This document shows positions 33,063 to 44,299 of a stretch of DNA of 64,000 nucleotides, piece by piece (within the stretch, counting starts at the first letter, position 1; each line of letters opens with the position of its first letter). The stretch is from Isoetes taiwanensis. Lineage: Eukaryota; Streptophyta; Lycopodiopsida; Isoetales; Isoetaceae. Location of the stretch: the NCBI GenBank assembly GCA_021234155.1, contig JAJEKV010000002.1, forward strand, positions 11,834,725 to 11,898,724, given 5' to 3'. The translations under genes and the position numbers were made by a program. The notes beneath the pieces were generated by a model that did no database searches, was not told the DNA's origin, and was given only the letters and a program-made list of their open reading frames with translations.

Positions 33063-34335
33063 GGGGGTTCATTTATATTAGCCATATAACACTACTGAGT
33101 GACTTTTAGGGGAGTTTATTTTTAATGAAAATAACATATGCGTCAACACAGGTATGTTTTTAGCAGGCTTGCCTACCCCCCTATAACAATTCCTCAAATT
33201 CTAGACTATCCACGTGCACGCCCACATCAGCGAAAATTATTATTGTCGGTTGGATATCAATATTTTCACGTCTACGGTTTGGAAAATGCTGAAAACTCTC
33301 TGGGGCTTCTCCACTACATCAGACTGACCCAGCGAGTGGGGGAGTAGTATGAAATCTCTCTCTCATATGAGATCAAGCAGATTTCTCGATTTATCATTAG
33401 CAAGTTCTTGAAATTCTAGGTGCTCATTCTTCGGAGTCCTTTTTTTCCCTTCCTCTTTTATGCGGAGATACACTTCGGAGGATTTCACATGGTTAACATG
33501 TTTCTTTTCCTATTGTTGTTTTCTACACGAACTGGTGTCTGTTCTCTGATTCTCTCATTCCAGCATATCTGGTCGCTTGCTTTTTGGGGACAGAAATTCC
33601 GGATTTGAAGGAGTAGATTTGAGCTCAAAGCAACCTCACGAAAGTACTTTACTGATAGAACAGGTCCATATTTCTTTGTACTTCAATTTTTGTGCATTAT
33701 CATATTTTCTGCTCATGTTCCATCCCGGTTCACTCAACTATGGCTAGCTTTGCTGCCTTAGTCTTTGGAAACGATTTCTCTCTATGCTTTGACTTCAGCC
33801 ATTTGGGAAAGACCAAAAAGATAGAAAATTCATGGAACGGGTCCCCATATTCTATGAATCCTATGAATCATACAAAACCCAGTCTTTTCTGTTACAGAGG
33901 TGAATCTTGCAGAAAAATGAGTTATTTCGGCAGAACTAAAGGGATCCAACTTGTTTGCGCATAAGAGCAGGTTCCACTCCCTTTTCTAACTTAGTTTATA
34001 TCTTTTCAAATACATTTGAGTTATGTATATCCTGCATTCTCTACTTCTGGGCTATAGATTAGAATTTACAACTTTCAAGTCCCATCTGAACTCCTTTATC
34101 TTGTGTGTGAAGGTACACCGAGTTTTTAGCTTTTTGAAGAGGAGTACAACCAGCTTGTTGGCGTCTATAGTGATCTCAATATTACACCTTTTGCAATTTC
34201 TTTGTGCTGCTAATGTATTTTAAACTAACCCTTTGTTCTACACAATGCTCTTGGTAATACGTGTATTTTCGCATTGTTTATCTCAGACAATCATATGATC
34301 CAGTGATTTCTCTTGGTAATAGTTTTAGTCTAAAT
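33063..34335. other. Unassigned region; one possible first exon at 33740-33963
   Basis: Mostly no recognisable gene. The plus-strand frame from MASFAALVFGNDFS (33740) to IQLVCA (33962) is Ser/Lys/Arg-rich and ends in a 'VCA' that resembles a chloroplast transit-peptide cleavage area. However, it closes with a stop and no following exon is identifiable. I would not call it a gene. Confidence 0.25.
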
Positions 34336-34339
34336 ATGT

Positions 34340-34830
34340 ATTAGGGAAAGAAGCGTGCTTCTATTAAGACATCCTGAAGTTGGAAACTTTGTTGACAAAT
34401 GTCTAACACCTGCACCAAGTGGGTTGCATGACAACTTCTAAGAGATCCATTTTCTCATAGCGATGGAAATGGGAAAATTATAGAATGTTTGTCTATGAGA
34501 AGCATGTACAAACCATTGACATGGCAGGGCTTGTGCCCGAGCTAAGGTGTTGATTAGAAGATGATAAGAAAGGTATGTTACCTTATCGTTTGATGGGGAT
34601 ATAAACCAGACATTTAAAATGTCTTAGAACCAACAGGACATGCTTCCAGTGCAATTATGTGGCTCAAGCCACTGTTGGGACAACTGAATTATACCTTAGA
34701 ATCCAATCACTAAGTTTAGTTTTGACCACTTGAAAAATTGAATGTTGTCTCATCCGTAGAGTGTAGTAATTGCTGGATACGTTAAAGCAGGAGAAAGGTT
34801 TTGTGTCCTAAAATGCTTTAAAAGCATGCG
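34340..34830 (+). pseudogene. Relic of a PPR gene, 5' fragment
   Basis: Conceptual translation near 34757-34830 gives VVIAGYVKAGERFCVLKCFK, the S/P-type PPR pattern 'W..(V/I)IAGY...G....AL.cF..M'. Weaker matches lie upstream (KHVQTIDMAGLVPE near 34503). Stops and shifts are frequent. A minus-strand LINE fragment is inserted immediately after it; further PPR relic text occurs at 37690-37910. Confidence 0.55.
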
Positions 34831-35790
34831 AAGGAAGGAAGGAAGGAAGGAAGGTACTTTTATCGTCCACGGAGACCAATCGGTCTATGGGACCCAATAC
34901 AAAAACGCAGCAAGCGGATTACTGCCCGGATTAAAAAACCCCCGCCCCGAAGGGTTTTCGAGGGAAAAACCGTGGCAGCAATCAGCCTGCTGACAAACTG
35001 TGCTAATCATATAAAATGCAGAAACATCCCAATATATACAGTCATGCACCACCCCCGTAGTGCCTAGTCAGCGGACGACGCCAGGGGGGCAAAGGTGACC
35101 TCGCAGGGGTACCTCTGGATGTATGACCCCGTGGCACGTCTTGACGGTGTGTTCATCGGCAAATGCAAAGGCACGTCCGCCGCATTACTAAGGGGCGTAT
35201 CCGCCCGGACCGACCAACGCCGGGCAACTCGGAAAGTGTGAGACTCATCCTCAATGGCACCCGTTTGACAAAGACCGAGCACGTCTGCCCGGGGCTCCCC
35301 AATCCACCGCCCGCCTCGATGCGAAGATGGTGGGCACCTGCGGGCGAATGGAGGCAATGAGTTCCGCGCTTTTCTGTGGGCATTTGGGAACGGTAGTTTT
35401 GTGGGCCCAGGGCTAACACGGGTTGATGTGCTCCTTGTAATGGGCCATTTTGACTGCTCTAGAGCAATGGGGTCCCAGACCTTGCCAAGGAAACAAGCAT
35501 CTAGGTACTCCCCAGCTTTGTCATCCACGATCGGTCACCATTGCACCAGATGCGCATCGTGCTCTCGCGACGTTCCATCTGGCGAACCATCGATCTCTCT
35601 TACCCTCCAACAGGCCCTAAAGCATTGCGGACTCATGGCCACGGTGTAAGCAAAGCGGAGCCGAGCATCACCCATAGTAACCACTTTCTGAAAATAGGGA
35701 AGGCATAAAACCAGACAAGGTGACATTGTTTGTAATGGAAATGGCAACCTGCCTATATTGAAATTGACAGGTTCGTCCATCAACATGCTA
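34831..35790 (-). mobile_element. 5'-truncated LINE of family H with (TTCC)n tail, minus strand
   Basis: On the minus strand, from right: MGDARLRFAYTVAMSPQCFR (parallel to 39892-39955), EYLDACFLGKVWDPIALEQ, RWIGEPRADVLGLCQTGAIE with EDESHTF, then the conserved 3' end with the hairpin AAAACCCTTCGGGGCGGGGG and CCCATAGACCGATTGG. It finishes with a CCTT repeat at 34831-34854. The protein frame is broken near the zinc finger (the second Cys pair is lost). The hairpin end is shared with the other four copies in this window. Confidence 0.85.
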
Positions 35791-36861
35791 TTTAGAATGG
35801 AAAAGAAGCTTACGGTATTGCAAAACCTACCATTATGGATATATTTGCAAAATCTGAGAGCTTGGAGGAGACATAAAATAATTTAAGACTTGAAGAAGAC
35901 AGAATTTAATGGAATGTTGTTTAGCCATATTGCTTTTAATGGTGAAGGTGTACTTGTATAAAGCATTCTAATGCCATGGGTTCTAAAATTTATGCAATGC
36001 CTTTGTTGACATATATATAATGCGGGAGCTTGGAAGAAGCATTTGACAGTTTTTGACAATTTAACATGTGGATACTTTCAGCATGTGAACAACATGATGA
36101 CGGGTGTAGCTCTGGAATTTTTAGACTTTGTTAGGCTTCCAGCTCAGGAATTTTTAGACTTTACCAGACTTTGATAATGTCATCCCCTACACAACTTGAC
36201 TTATATTGATTCTTTTGTTACAGAGCCACCTTTCACTCCTATAGTTGAGCAACGCAGTATGACAACATTTGTAGAACTTCACATTTAGGTAAAGCTCATG
36301 AAATCTCTCTAGGTTTGTTCCTTTTATCTACATATTTGTTTCATGTTAAAGCCTCTTAATATATTTCCAGTTGTTTTTGCATACATTAAGTGGATTCCAT
36401 GAGGCCACAATTTAGTTATATTCAAAATGCCTATTTTCTTGCAAGCAGTATTCATTCTAAGTCTTGGCATTTGACACTCTTTAATCATATTAGATGTACA
36501 TCATATGTGAGATGGATAGAAATAACTAATCTATAACATCTCACGACAAAGAAGGTTAAAAGATGTTTGCAACTTGATCTGCTATCTTCATGCCATATTA
36601 TTCCTCAGTTTACTTTTCTAATAGGTCGAGAACTTGCAATTCAATTACTTGTTTTTATCATGGGACAAACTTATGAATTTTTCATTGAAGCCTATGTTGT
36701 TTACAGTTTCAATGACAAGTTTCAATGACAAGCAACCATTGCTGCTTTAAAAAATCCTCATGTTTTAGGCTTTCAGATTTTGTCATCCTATGAACATCAT
36801 TTGTCATTGATATGGGAATGTTATTCCAAGCAATCAATCCTACATATAGTCAAAACCGACG

Positions 36862-36941
36862 TGGAACCGTGTCCTAGCCACAAATGGAGAAAGAGAGTCA
36901 ATGGAACCGTGTCCTGTCCACAAATGGAGAAAGAGAGCCAA
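36862..36941. repeat. 40-bp tandem duplication
   Basis: Two units beginning TGGAACCGTGTCCT and ending AAAGAGAG(T/C)CAA, nearly identical. No known role. Confidence 0.9.
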
Positions 36942-36999
36942 TGGTGTAAGACAACCCCATTTTTGGTTTATTTCTACGACAATAGTTATCAACCTTATA

Positions 37000-37141
37000 A
37001 TAGATAGATAGATATAGATAGATAGTATTTTTACGTCATGCCACGTTGGCAGCATCCATGAGGACATATGACGGACCCTCAGAGACTTGAACATAAGATC
37101 TCTTAATTGCTAACCTAATGGACTAGCCACTAAACCGAACA
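37000..37141 (-). mobile_element. tRNA-derived SINE with (TATC)n tail, minus strand
   Basis: On the minus strand the head reads TAGTGGCTAGTCCATTAGG (box A-like TAGTGGCTAGTCC), then ATGTTCAAGTCTC (box B-like). A short body follows (GGATGCTGCCAACGTGGCAT), and it ends in a CTATCTATC microsatellite at 37000-37027. These are the parts of a tRNA-derived SINE transcribed by RNA polymerase III. The tail repeat differs from the LINE tails seen here. Confidence 0.65.
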
Positions 37142-37148
37142 AGGGGAA

Positions 37149-37698
37149 ACAATAACAATGCTAGTCTCTCGATGTTATGTTCATTTATTAGGTGCATAGA
37201 ATCAGTTTGTGATAAACACATGGTGGATTGCATTGCCCTAAAATATTGTGAATCATGGACTGTGCAATGGCTCTTTATTAAGAAGCTTAAACTTCACTTC
37301 AAGAAATTATTCTTGGATCTTCCTTTCTTCTTATTTAGATGCTTTACATTGCTAAAACACCTGATCTTTCTAAAATTTGCAAGTAAGGTCAACACGATAG
37401 CTTTAAGCTGTGTACTTCATGCTACAATAACAATGCTAGTCTCTCGATGTTATGTTCATTTATTAGGTGCATAGAATCATTTTCTGATAAACAAATGGTG
37501 GATTGCGTTGCTCTAAAATATTGTGAATCATGGACTGTGCAATGGCTCTTTATTAAAAAGCTTAAATTTCACATCAAGAAATTATTCTTGGATCTTCCTT
37601 TCTTCTTATTTAGGTGCTTTACATTGCTAAAACACCTGATCCTTCTAAAATTTGCAACTAAGGTCAACATGATAGCTTTAAGCTGTGTATTTCACTGG
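37149..37698 (+). repeat. 275-bp tandem duplication
   Basis: Units 37149-37423 and 37424-37698 both begin ACAATAACAATGCTAGTCTC and differ at about 5 percent of positions. The translated text VNTIALSCVLHA hints that the unit is part of the decayed PPR gene, but 275 is not a multiple of three. Confidence 0.9.
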
Positions 37699-37910
37699 AG
37701 GCTATATGAATGCAAATGGAATTAAACCAAATGACGTGACTGTCTTTACAAACATGCTGCCATGTTGGCCTGGTGGATATAGAATGACTATTTTAATTCT
37801 ATGGAAGACTCTTGAGCCATAACTCCAAGTGCATCTCACTATGGTTTGCATTGTTGATATTTCAGGTTGTACGAAAGCTCCATAGAAGCACAAAGTACTT
37901 CATAATAGTG
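37690..37910 (+). pseudogene. Relic of a PPR gene, 3' fragment
   Basis: In shifting frames the sequence reads MNANGIKPNDVTVFTNML (P/L-motif 'M...GIKPNDVTF..LL'), then GLVD, FNSMEDS, AITPSASHYG, which match the region before the E domain of PPR-DYW proteins ('GLVdeG...F.SM...gi.P...HY.c'). No E or DYW domain survives. It may belong to the same dead gene as 34340-34830. Confidence 0.6.
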
Positions 37911-38285
37911 TCACTAGACAGTGCATGGAGGATGCATGTGGCAAAGCATGGGGTTATGTAGATAATACTTTTAATGAGATCATTCATCTCAATTTTTCTT
38001 AGCTTTATATGTTGTATGTAGGCACAATCATGAAGCACACAAAGGCACTATAAATTATAGTCAAATCTTGAGAAGAAACCATGCCATTAACTATTTGTCA
38101 TTTTGTCATAGAGGCCTAGCAAGCTTTAACATAATTTTGTTTTGAAATGCTCATGACTTCATTTTAATCAGGAATATAACAAGATATTTAATGACATTGA
38201 CATCCAGTAGAATACAGTGAACCTAACTACTACATTCTAGAATTTAAGTATGTTTTCTAAATTACTACAAACTTGAAGGAGTAGT

Positions 38286-38480
38286 TTGTATGGATTATTA
38301 TTAGTGCCCACTCACACCACGCAAACCATCGTCAGGATGATTTATGAAACACAGCTACCAGAGCAGATTGATCTCTACGAGCTTGGACGACCAACTGTGT
38401 GGCTAATGAACCGGGGTGATTTACACATAGTTGCAATGATTCCTGGGGGAAGATCAACTACTCTTTTCAAAAACGGCTAG
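38286..38480 (+). CDS. Small unrecognised reading frame
   Basis: 64 codons: MYGLLLVPTHTTQTIVRMIY, then QLPEQIDLYELGRPTVWL and HIVAMIPGG. Composition is protein-like, but I recognise no family. It may be debris of an exon. Low confidence that it is translated. Confidence 0.2.
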   Translation: MYGLLLVPTHTTQTIVRMIYETQLPEQIDLYELGRPTVWLMNRGDLHIVAMIPGGRSTTLFKNG

Positions 38481-38817
38481 GAATTATCCTTAAAAATATG
38501 CATATGTTGCACGACTGTTGATGTACTTTCTAACGTTGGTTTATTGAGTAGAAAGTAAACAATATCATCTTAAATCACAATAGAGAAAGGATAAAAATGT
38601 TACACAACTCACAAAAAGAGGAAAAGGAACATTATCATTGAAACTAAAAAAAAAATGTTACAAAAACGTAACAACCACAAGCAATAATACAAATTACTAA
38701 GAAATAATAAACAATCATATAAATGGAAATTACCTTTGGTTCTTGCTAAATGACCTAATAAATTCAATGAAATATAAGGACAACAACTAAACAAGATACT
38801 TTCTTGTTTGCAAAATT

Positions 38818-40355
38818 CGGTGTTTGCAAAATTGCTTGCTGGGATTCTCGAGCAGCAGTTGACGGGCTGGGCAGAGGCAGCAGAGATACGGGCCCTCACC
38901 CAGGCAGGATTCAGACCCCGACACTCAACCATTGACCACACCTTCACATTGCGAGCTCTGGTTGAAGACAGCAGGAACCGCCGTCAGGATCTATATTGTT
39001 GCTTCGTGGATTTTGCAAAGGCATTTGACACTGTGCCTCGGGAAAAACTATGGGCAAGATTGCGACAGCTGGGGGTTCCGGTAGATTTGCAAAATGCAAT
39101 GTACAGGCTTTATGAAAGATGCTCGGGTCGGTTGCAGCCGACAAGCCAACCATTTGATAGTAGTATCGGGGTTCGCCAGGGATGCCCTCTCTTCCCAACA
39201 TTGTTTGGGCTTTACATTGATCAATTGGAGAGTCGGCTTGGCGATAATGGGGGCTTACGGGGCTCACCTTCTCTACCGGATCATCAAGCGGTTAATATAT
39301 ATCCGATGATGTGGACCTCCTAGCTTACACACCAGCCAGACATGCAACGACATCTCGATGCCCCCGGACACATTTTGTCAAGCGATATGATATGCGTCAA
39401 CTTGGCCAAGACTAAGGTGGTTTTCATATCATCTTCCGGCGGTAGGATCCCTCCTTCCGTTACCAAGGGCAGAATGTGGAAGTAGCATCCACATACAAAT
39501 ATTTGGGAGTGGAGTTTCCGTCTACTATGCACTGGGACACATCCATACGGCTACGAGTTACGGCGGGCTGGAAAGCACTATATGCAATGCAAAACAATAG
39601 TCATAGAGCGAGTTGTATGATTGGACCCATCGGTCACACCTGTTCAAAGTCTTAGTGGAGCCTGTCCTTTTATAACGGGGTTGAAGTATGGGGCCCAGTG
39701 AGTATCCCTCGCTACTTGGAATGACTTGGAGCAAAAGTGCGAGAAAGCCTTCTTGGAAATGCGAGCACTGGGGGGTGAAGTCCACGGTCCCATATCAAAT
39801 TCTACCGCAGGAAACGTGATTCTTGCCTCTTGAGGAGGGCTGGCCCTTGATCGCCACATTGTCTATTTTCGGAAAGGTGGTCAACATGGACGATGCTCGT
39901 CTCCCAAAACTAGCTTATATCATGGCAATGGGGCCACAACGCCTCAAGGCCTGCTGGAGGGAAAAGAGAGCTCAATGGATGGCTAGATGGAATGTGCAGG
40001 AGCACAGGTGCATACATGTGCAAACAGAGGCAGATCGCCATAGCTTGAGGCAATATCTTGATGCTTGCTTCATCAGCAAGCTTTGGGATGCCAGCGCCCT
40101 TGAACAGGTCAAGACAAAGACACTACCGGCGCCACATAAATCCCACATTGGAAGCGAGGCCCACAATGCTACCTGCGCACCCACTTGCCCATGAAAAGAC
40201 GCAGACTCATTGCCTCCATTCGCACAGGGGCACATCATCTTCGAATTGAGACAGGCAGATGGATTGGTGAGCGACGTCAGGACAGGCTCTGTCAATGCTA
40301 CCAAATGGGAGTCATTGAGGATGAATCTCATATCCTTCAAAGTTGCCCAGCATAT
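38818..40355 (+). pseudogene. LINE family H: RT and zinc-binding region, left part (interrupted)
   Basis: The RT begins at LAGILEQQLTGWAEAAEI and includes FRPRHSTIDHTF, CCFVDFAKAFDTVPREKLWA (motif A), GVRQGCPLFPTLFGLYIDQL (motif B) and, after a shift, YSDDVDLLAY near 39300 (catalytic YxDD). Downstream are MDDARLPKLAYIMAMGPQR, MKRRRLIASIRTGAHHLR and CQCYQMGVIEDESHILQSC. The element is 5'-truncated (no endonuclease). It is cut at the codons for PAY, where a chromovirus inserted; translation resumes at 52822 with DQIRTRYAELVRPGQPLH. Confidence 0.85.
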
Positions 40356-42605
40356 TGTGACGTTCCAAGTATTTATACGGTATATGTATAAATATATTGA
40401 CACGTCACCCAGTATAGATACGCCACCATGGGGTATAGTAACCTAGGGGGTTGACCTAAAAGGGATTAAATTAGCTATGCTAATTTAATTATTAAGGATA
40501 ATAAACTATAATTAAGGAATTAATATGTAAAAGGGATAATTAAGTTAATTATGGTTTGGGAAGGTGCCACTTGGCCAAAATCGATTGGCTAACATGGTGA
40601 TGCTAATTGGAGGCATCAAGGTGGATCACTACCCCCCATATCAGCCATAACCGACCAGGAGGAGCCAGGAGGAGCTGAGCGCCACCTTTGAGGAGCTGAG
40701 CGCCTACCTACCTTTGCCCAGCTGAGCGCCACCCTTGCCTAGCACGTACCTGTGTAGCCAGAGCTAAACGTCAAGTCCCAAGAAGATGGAAGCGCCCAAC
40801 GATAACGCGTCCAGCAGGAACTCGGGTAGGTGGCTAGTATAGGTTGATATTCTAGGGTAGCGCCCCTATTGGGTACTTGTTGTGTTGTTTTGTCTGTTCT
40901 CTCTGTGTTTTACTCGTAGGAACTAACCCTTGGTTGTAAAGGTAAGTTCTCTTTATATTCTGATTCTGGATTTGCTCTCAAAGGATGGATTGATAGTTCT
41001 TCAGGGAAAAAATTACTAAAGTCATTTTTTAGATTAGCTAGAACAACTTTGGCTAATTTAACCCAAAATACATAGGAAAACTTTCGAATGTTTGGCTAAA
41101 GTTGAATAATTTTCCTTTACTAGTTTTGAATGTTTGGCTATTTTTTGTTTGAACCTTTATATAAACTTTAGGCAAACATTTATGCTATGCCAAACGTTTT
41201 GTTGTACGAACATATTAATAATAGAAATCTACTAGTTGGAGAACAAAAAACTGTCCATCTAATATAGTATTAGCAACCTCTATTCCATAATCTTATGAAT
41301 AATCTCATATTTTACATTAGCTATTAAAAAGTATGGCTAATCTATCCCTAAATGCATAGGAAAACTTTCGAACGTTTGCTAAAGTGGAAGAATTTTTCCT
41401 CTCCTTCTTTCTTATGTTTGGCTAAACCTTGGTGTAAGGGAGGTCAACTTTGAAAATATTTGGCGATTTTTTTCTTTTTTCCAAAAATTTCCTCCTTTAT
41501 AGTTTAGCCAGTATTTTTTTCCAAAATGTCAAAAAAATCGCCATTTGGCTAATATTAGCCGCTATTTTTTTCCCCCGAAGTTCTTTGCATAGTCTTACTC
41601 GAAATGGGGAAATAAGGGGTAGAGACCTCGAGGCCATATATTGTAGTATGCTCCTAGGTAGAGCCCTGTATTATCCCAATAATGCAGCCTGTGCACAAGA
41701 GCCCACCGAGTCGTGGATGCTATGGAATGGCTTAGCACCAAACAAGGGACACAGTGGTGAAGTGGGGGTGGGGTCTTGCACGAACATAAAAGGCTCCTGA
41801 GACTCCTACAGTGGACTAGGCCTAATAGCCGCCGCTGAGCTAGGCGCGATCCAAAGGGTATGGGTCCGACACCTCCGGGTGCAGGTGTGACCCCGCATGG
41901 GGCATCCCGTACTTTGAGTAGATTTAGGGCGCAGTAAGTCGGGTGCACGGATGCGGGGGTCGCCGATGCGGCACGTATTCTCTAGTCCACCCATGGAACC
42001 ACTTGCGGATCCCGGAAGGGGCGCTTCCCCGACCTGCCTCATCGGGACGGGCTTCATGAACCCTGTAGTAGGCTCGTAGGGTGATACCTTGAGTCTGCGT
42101 GTCCGGAAGGCTATAGTGATGCCATAGCATGATTCGACTCATCTGCAAAGTGTGCACAGGAGGGGCGGATGGAGTGGACAACCCTAGCCAATGTTCTATG
42201 CCGATAACGCCATGTCAAGATTTGGCTCACGATCTCTTGAGACCTAGCCGTCAGTCGATCCTCACTGGAGTCTGAGCCGGGGTAGAACCATGGGTTTGGG
42301 GTGTTTTCTTAGGTTTAGATGCATATTCTTTGTCGTTGGTATTTGGATGGATGCGCCACCCTTTGTGGTGGTTATTTATATGTGATTTATGCTGTGTGCT
42401 AACCCTTGTATTCACGCTTCCGCGACGTAGGAGCCCCATTGAAGGCGTGGGCCGAATGACCCCTTCGTGTCCTTCTTTCGGGCATCATATTATAGATGGC
42501 CCGAAATAGACGGAGGGCCCTGCTCATGGCGAGTTGGTCGCCATGGGAGGGGAAAGTCCCCGTATGTATACGGCCGAGGGTCGTATATGTTCAGGGAGCG
42601 TCACA
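40356..42605 (+). repeat. LTR A, 2250 bp, carrying a small inserted element
   Basis: It begins TGTGACGTTCCAAGTATTTA and ends GGGAGCGTCACA. At its two ends it is closer to LTR C than to LTR B (same ACACGTCACCCAG near the start, same TCAGGGAGCGTCACA at the end). It is about 570 bp longer because of an insertion at 41001-41578. The TATAAATATA about 30 bases in may be a TATA box, but that is unusually early for a promoter. Confidence 0.9.
41001..41578. mobile_element. Small inverted-repeat element inside LTR A
   Basis: LTRs B and C read straight through this site (GATAGTTCTTTGCATAG). In LTR A the extra 578 bases begin TCAGGGAAAAAA and end TTTTTTTCCCCCGA, an imperfect terminal inverted repeat, with AGTTCT on both sides (40995-41000 and 41579-41584). 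Inside, the text CATAGGAAAACTTTCGAA occurs twice (about 41070 and 41355), as in foldback MITEs. No coding capacity. Superfamily not assigned; a 6-bp duplication is unusual. Confidence 0.85.
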
Positions 42606-42609
42606 TTAA

Positions 42610-44286
42610 TGTGACGTTCCAAGTATTTATACGGTATATGTATAAATATATTGACATCGCCACCCAAGATAGATACGCCACCATGGGGTATAGTAACCTA
42701 GGGGGTTGACCTAAAAGGGATTAAATTAGCTATGCTAATTTAATTATTAAGGATAATAAACCATAATTAAGGAATTAATATGTAAAAGGGATAATTAAGT
42801 TAATTATGGTTTGGGAAGGTGCCACTTGGCCAAAATCGATTGGCTAACATGGTGATGCTAATTGGAGGCATCAAGGTGGATCACTACCCCCATATCAGCC
42901 ATAACCCACGGGGAGGAGCCAGAGGAGCCGAAGCGCCACCTTTGAGGAGCCGAGCCTACCTACCTTTGCCCGGTGGAGCCACCCTTGCCTAGCACGCACT
43001 GTAGCCTTGAGCTAAACGCCAAGTCCCAAGAAGATGGAATGATTTTCAACGATAACGGGTCCAAAGCCAGAACTCTCGGGTAGGTGGCTAGTATAGGTTG
43101 ATATTCTAGGTAGCCTATTTGGGTACTTGTTGTGTTGTTTTGTCCGTTTCTCTCGTGTTTTACTCGTAGGAACTAACCCTTGGTTGTAAAGGTAAGTTCT
43201 CTTTATATTCTCGATTCGGATTTGCTCTCAAAGGATGGATTGATAGTTCTTTGCATAGTCTTACTCGAAATGGGGAAATAAGGGGGTAGAGACCTCTCGA
43301 GGCCATATATTGTAGTATGCTCCTAGGTAGAGCCCTCAGATTATCCCAATAATGCGGCTGTGCACAAGAGCCCACCGAAGTCGTGGATGCTATGGAATGG
43401 CTTAGCACCAAACAAGGGACACAAGTGGTGAAGTGGGGGTGGGGTCTTGCACGAACATAAAAGGCCCCCGAGACTCCTACAAAGGGACTAGGCCTAACAG
43501 CCGGCCAAAGCTGAGCTAGGCGCGATCCAGGCCGGGTATGGGTCCTGACACTCCCCTCGGGGTACAGAGGTGTGACCCGCATGGGGCATCCTGTACTTTG
43601 AGTAGATTTAGGGCGCAGTAAGTCGCACGGATGCGGGGTCGCCGATGCGGCACGTATTCTCTAGTCCACCCATGGAACCACCGCGGATCCCGGAAGGGGA
43701 CGCTTCCCCGACCCGCCTCATCTGGACGGGCTTCATGAACCCCCGTGAGTAGGCTCGTGAGGGTGATACCTTGAGTCCGCGGTCAGGAAGGCTATAGTGA
43801 TGCCATAGCATGATTCGACTCATCCGCAAAGTGTGCAATGGGAGGGCGGATGGAGTGGACAACCCTAGCCAATGTTCTATGCCAGCCAACGCCATGTCAA
43901 GATTCTGTCTGGCTGATCTCTTGAGACCTAGCCGCCGTCGATCCTCACCGGAGTCCGAGCCGGGTAGAACCATGGGTTTGGGGTGTTTTCTTAGGTTTAG
44001 ATGCATATTCTTTGTCGTTGGTATTTGGATGGATGCGCCACCCTTTGTGGTGGTTATTTATATGTGATTTATGCTGTGTGCTAACCCTTGTATTCACGCT
44101 TCCGCGACGTAGGAGCCCCATTGAAGGCGTGGGCGAATGACTTTCAGTGTCCTTCTTTCGGGCATCATATTATAGATGGCCCGAAATAGGCGGAGGGGCC
44201 CGCCATGGCGAAGTTGGTCGCCATGGGAGGGGAAAGTCCCGTATGTATACGGGCCGAGGGTCGATATGTTATGTGGAGGCGCCACA
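42610..44286 (+). repeat. LTR B (internal 5' LTR next to the PBS), 1677 bp
   Basis: It begins TGTGACGTTCC and ends GGAGGCGCCACA, one base before the PBS. It is clearly more diverged from A and C than they are from each other. It is separated from LTR A by only TTAA (42606-42609). Confidence 0.9.
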
Positions 44287-44287
44287 G

Positions 44288-44299
44288 TGGTATCAGAGC
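44288..44299 (+). other. Primer-binding site of the chromovirus
   Basis: TGGTATCAGAGC, complementary to the 3' end of initiator tRNA-Met, one base after LTR B. Confidence 0.95.

Noticed and set aside
33740-33963. Nuclear gene for a plastid protein (first exon)
   Set aside because: Transit-peptide-like composition only. A stop closes the frame and no second exon with matching phase was found, so it is kept only as a weak note.
35163-35649. Plus-strand open frames across the LINE fragment
   Set aside because: They are shadows of the minus-strand LINE coding region.
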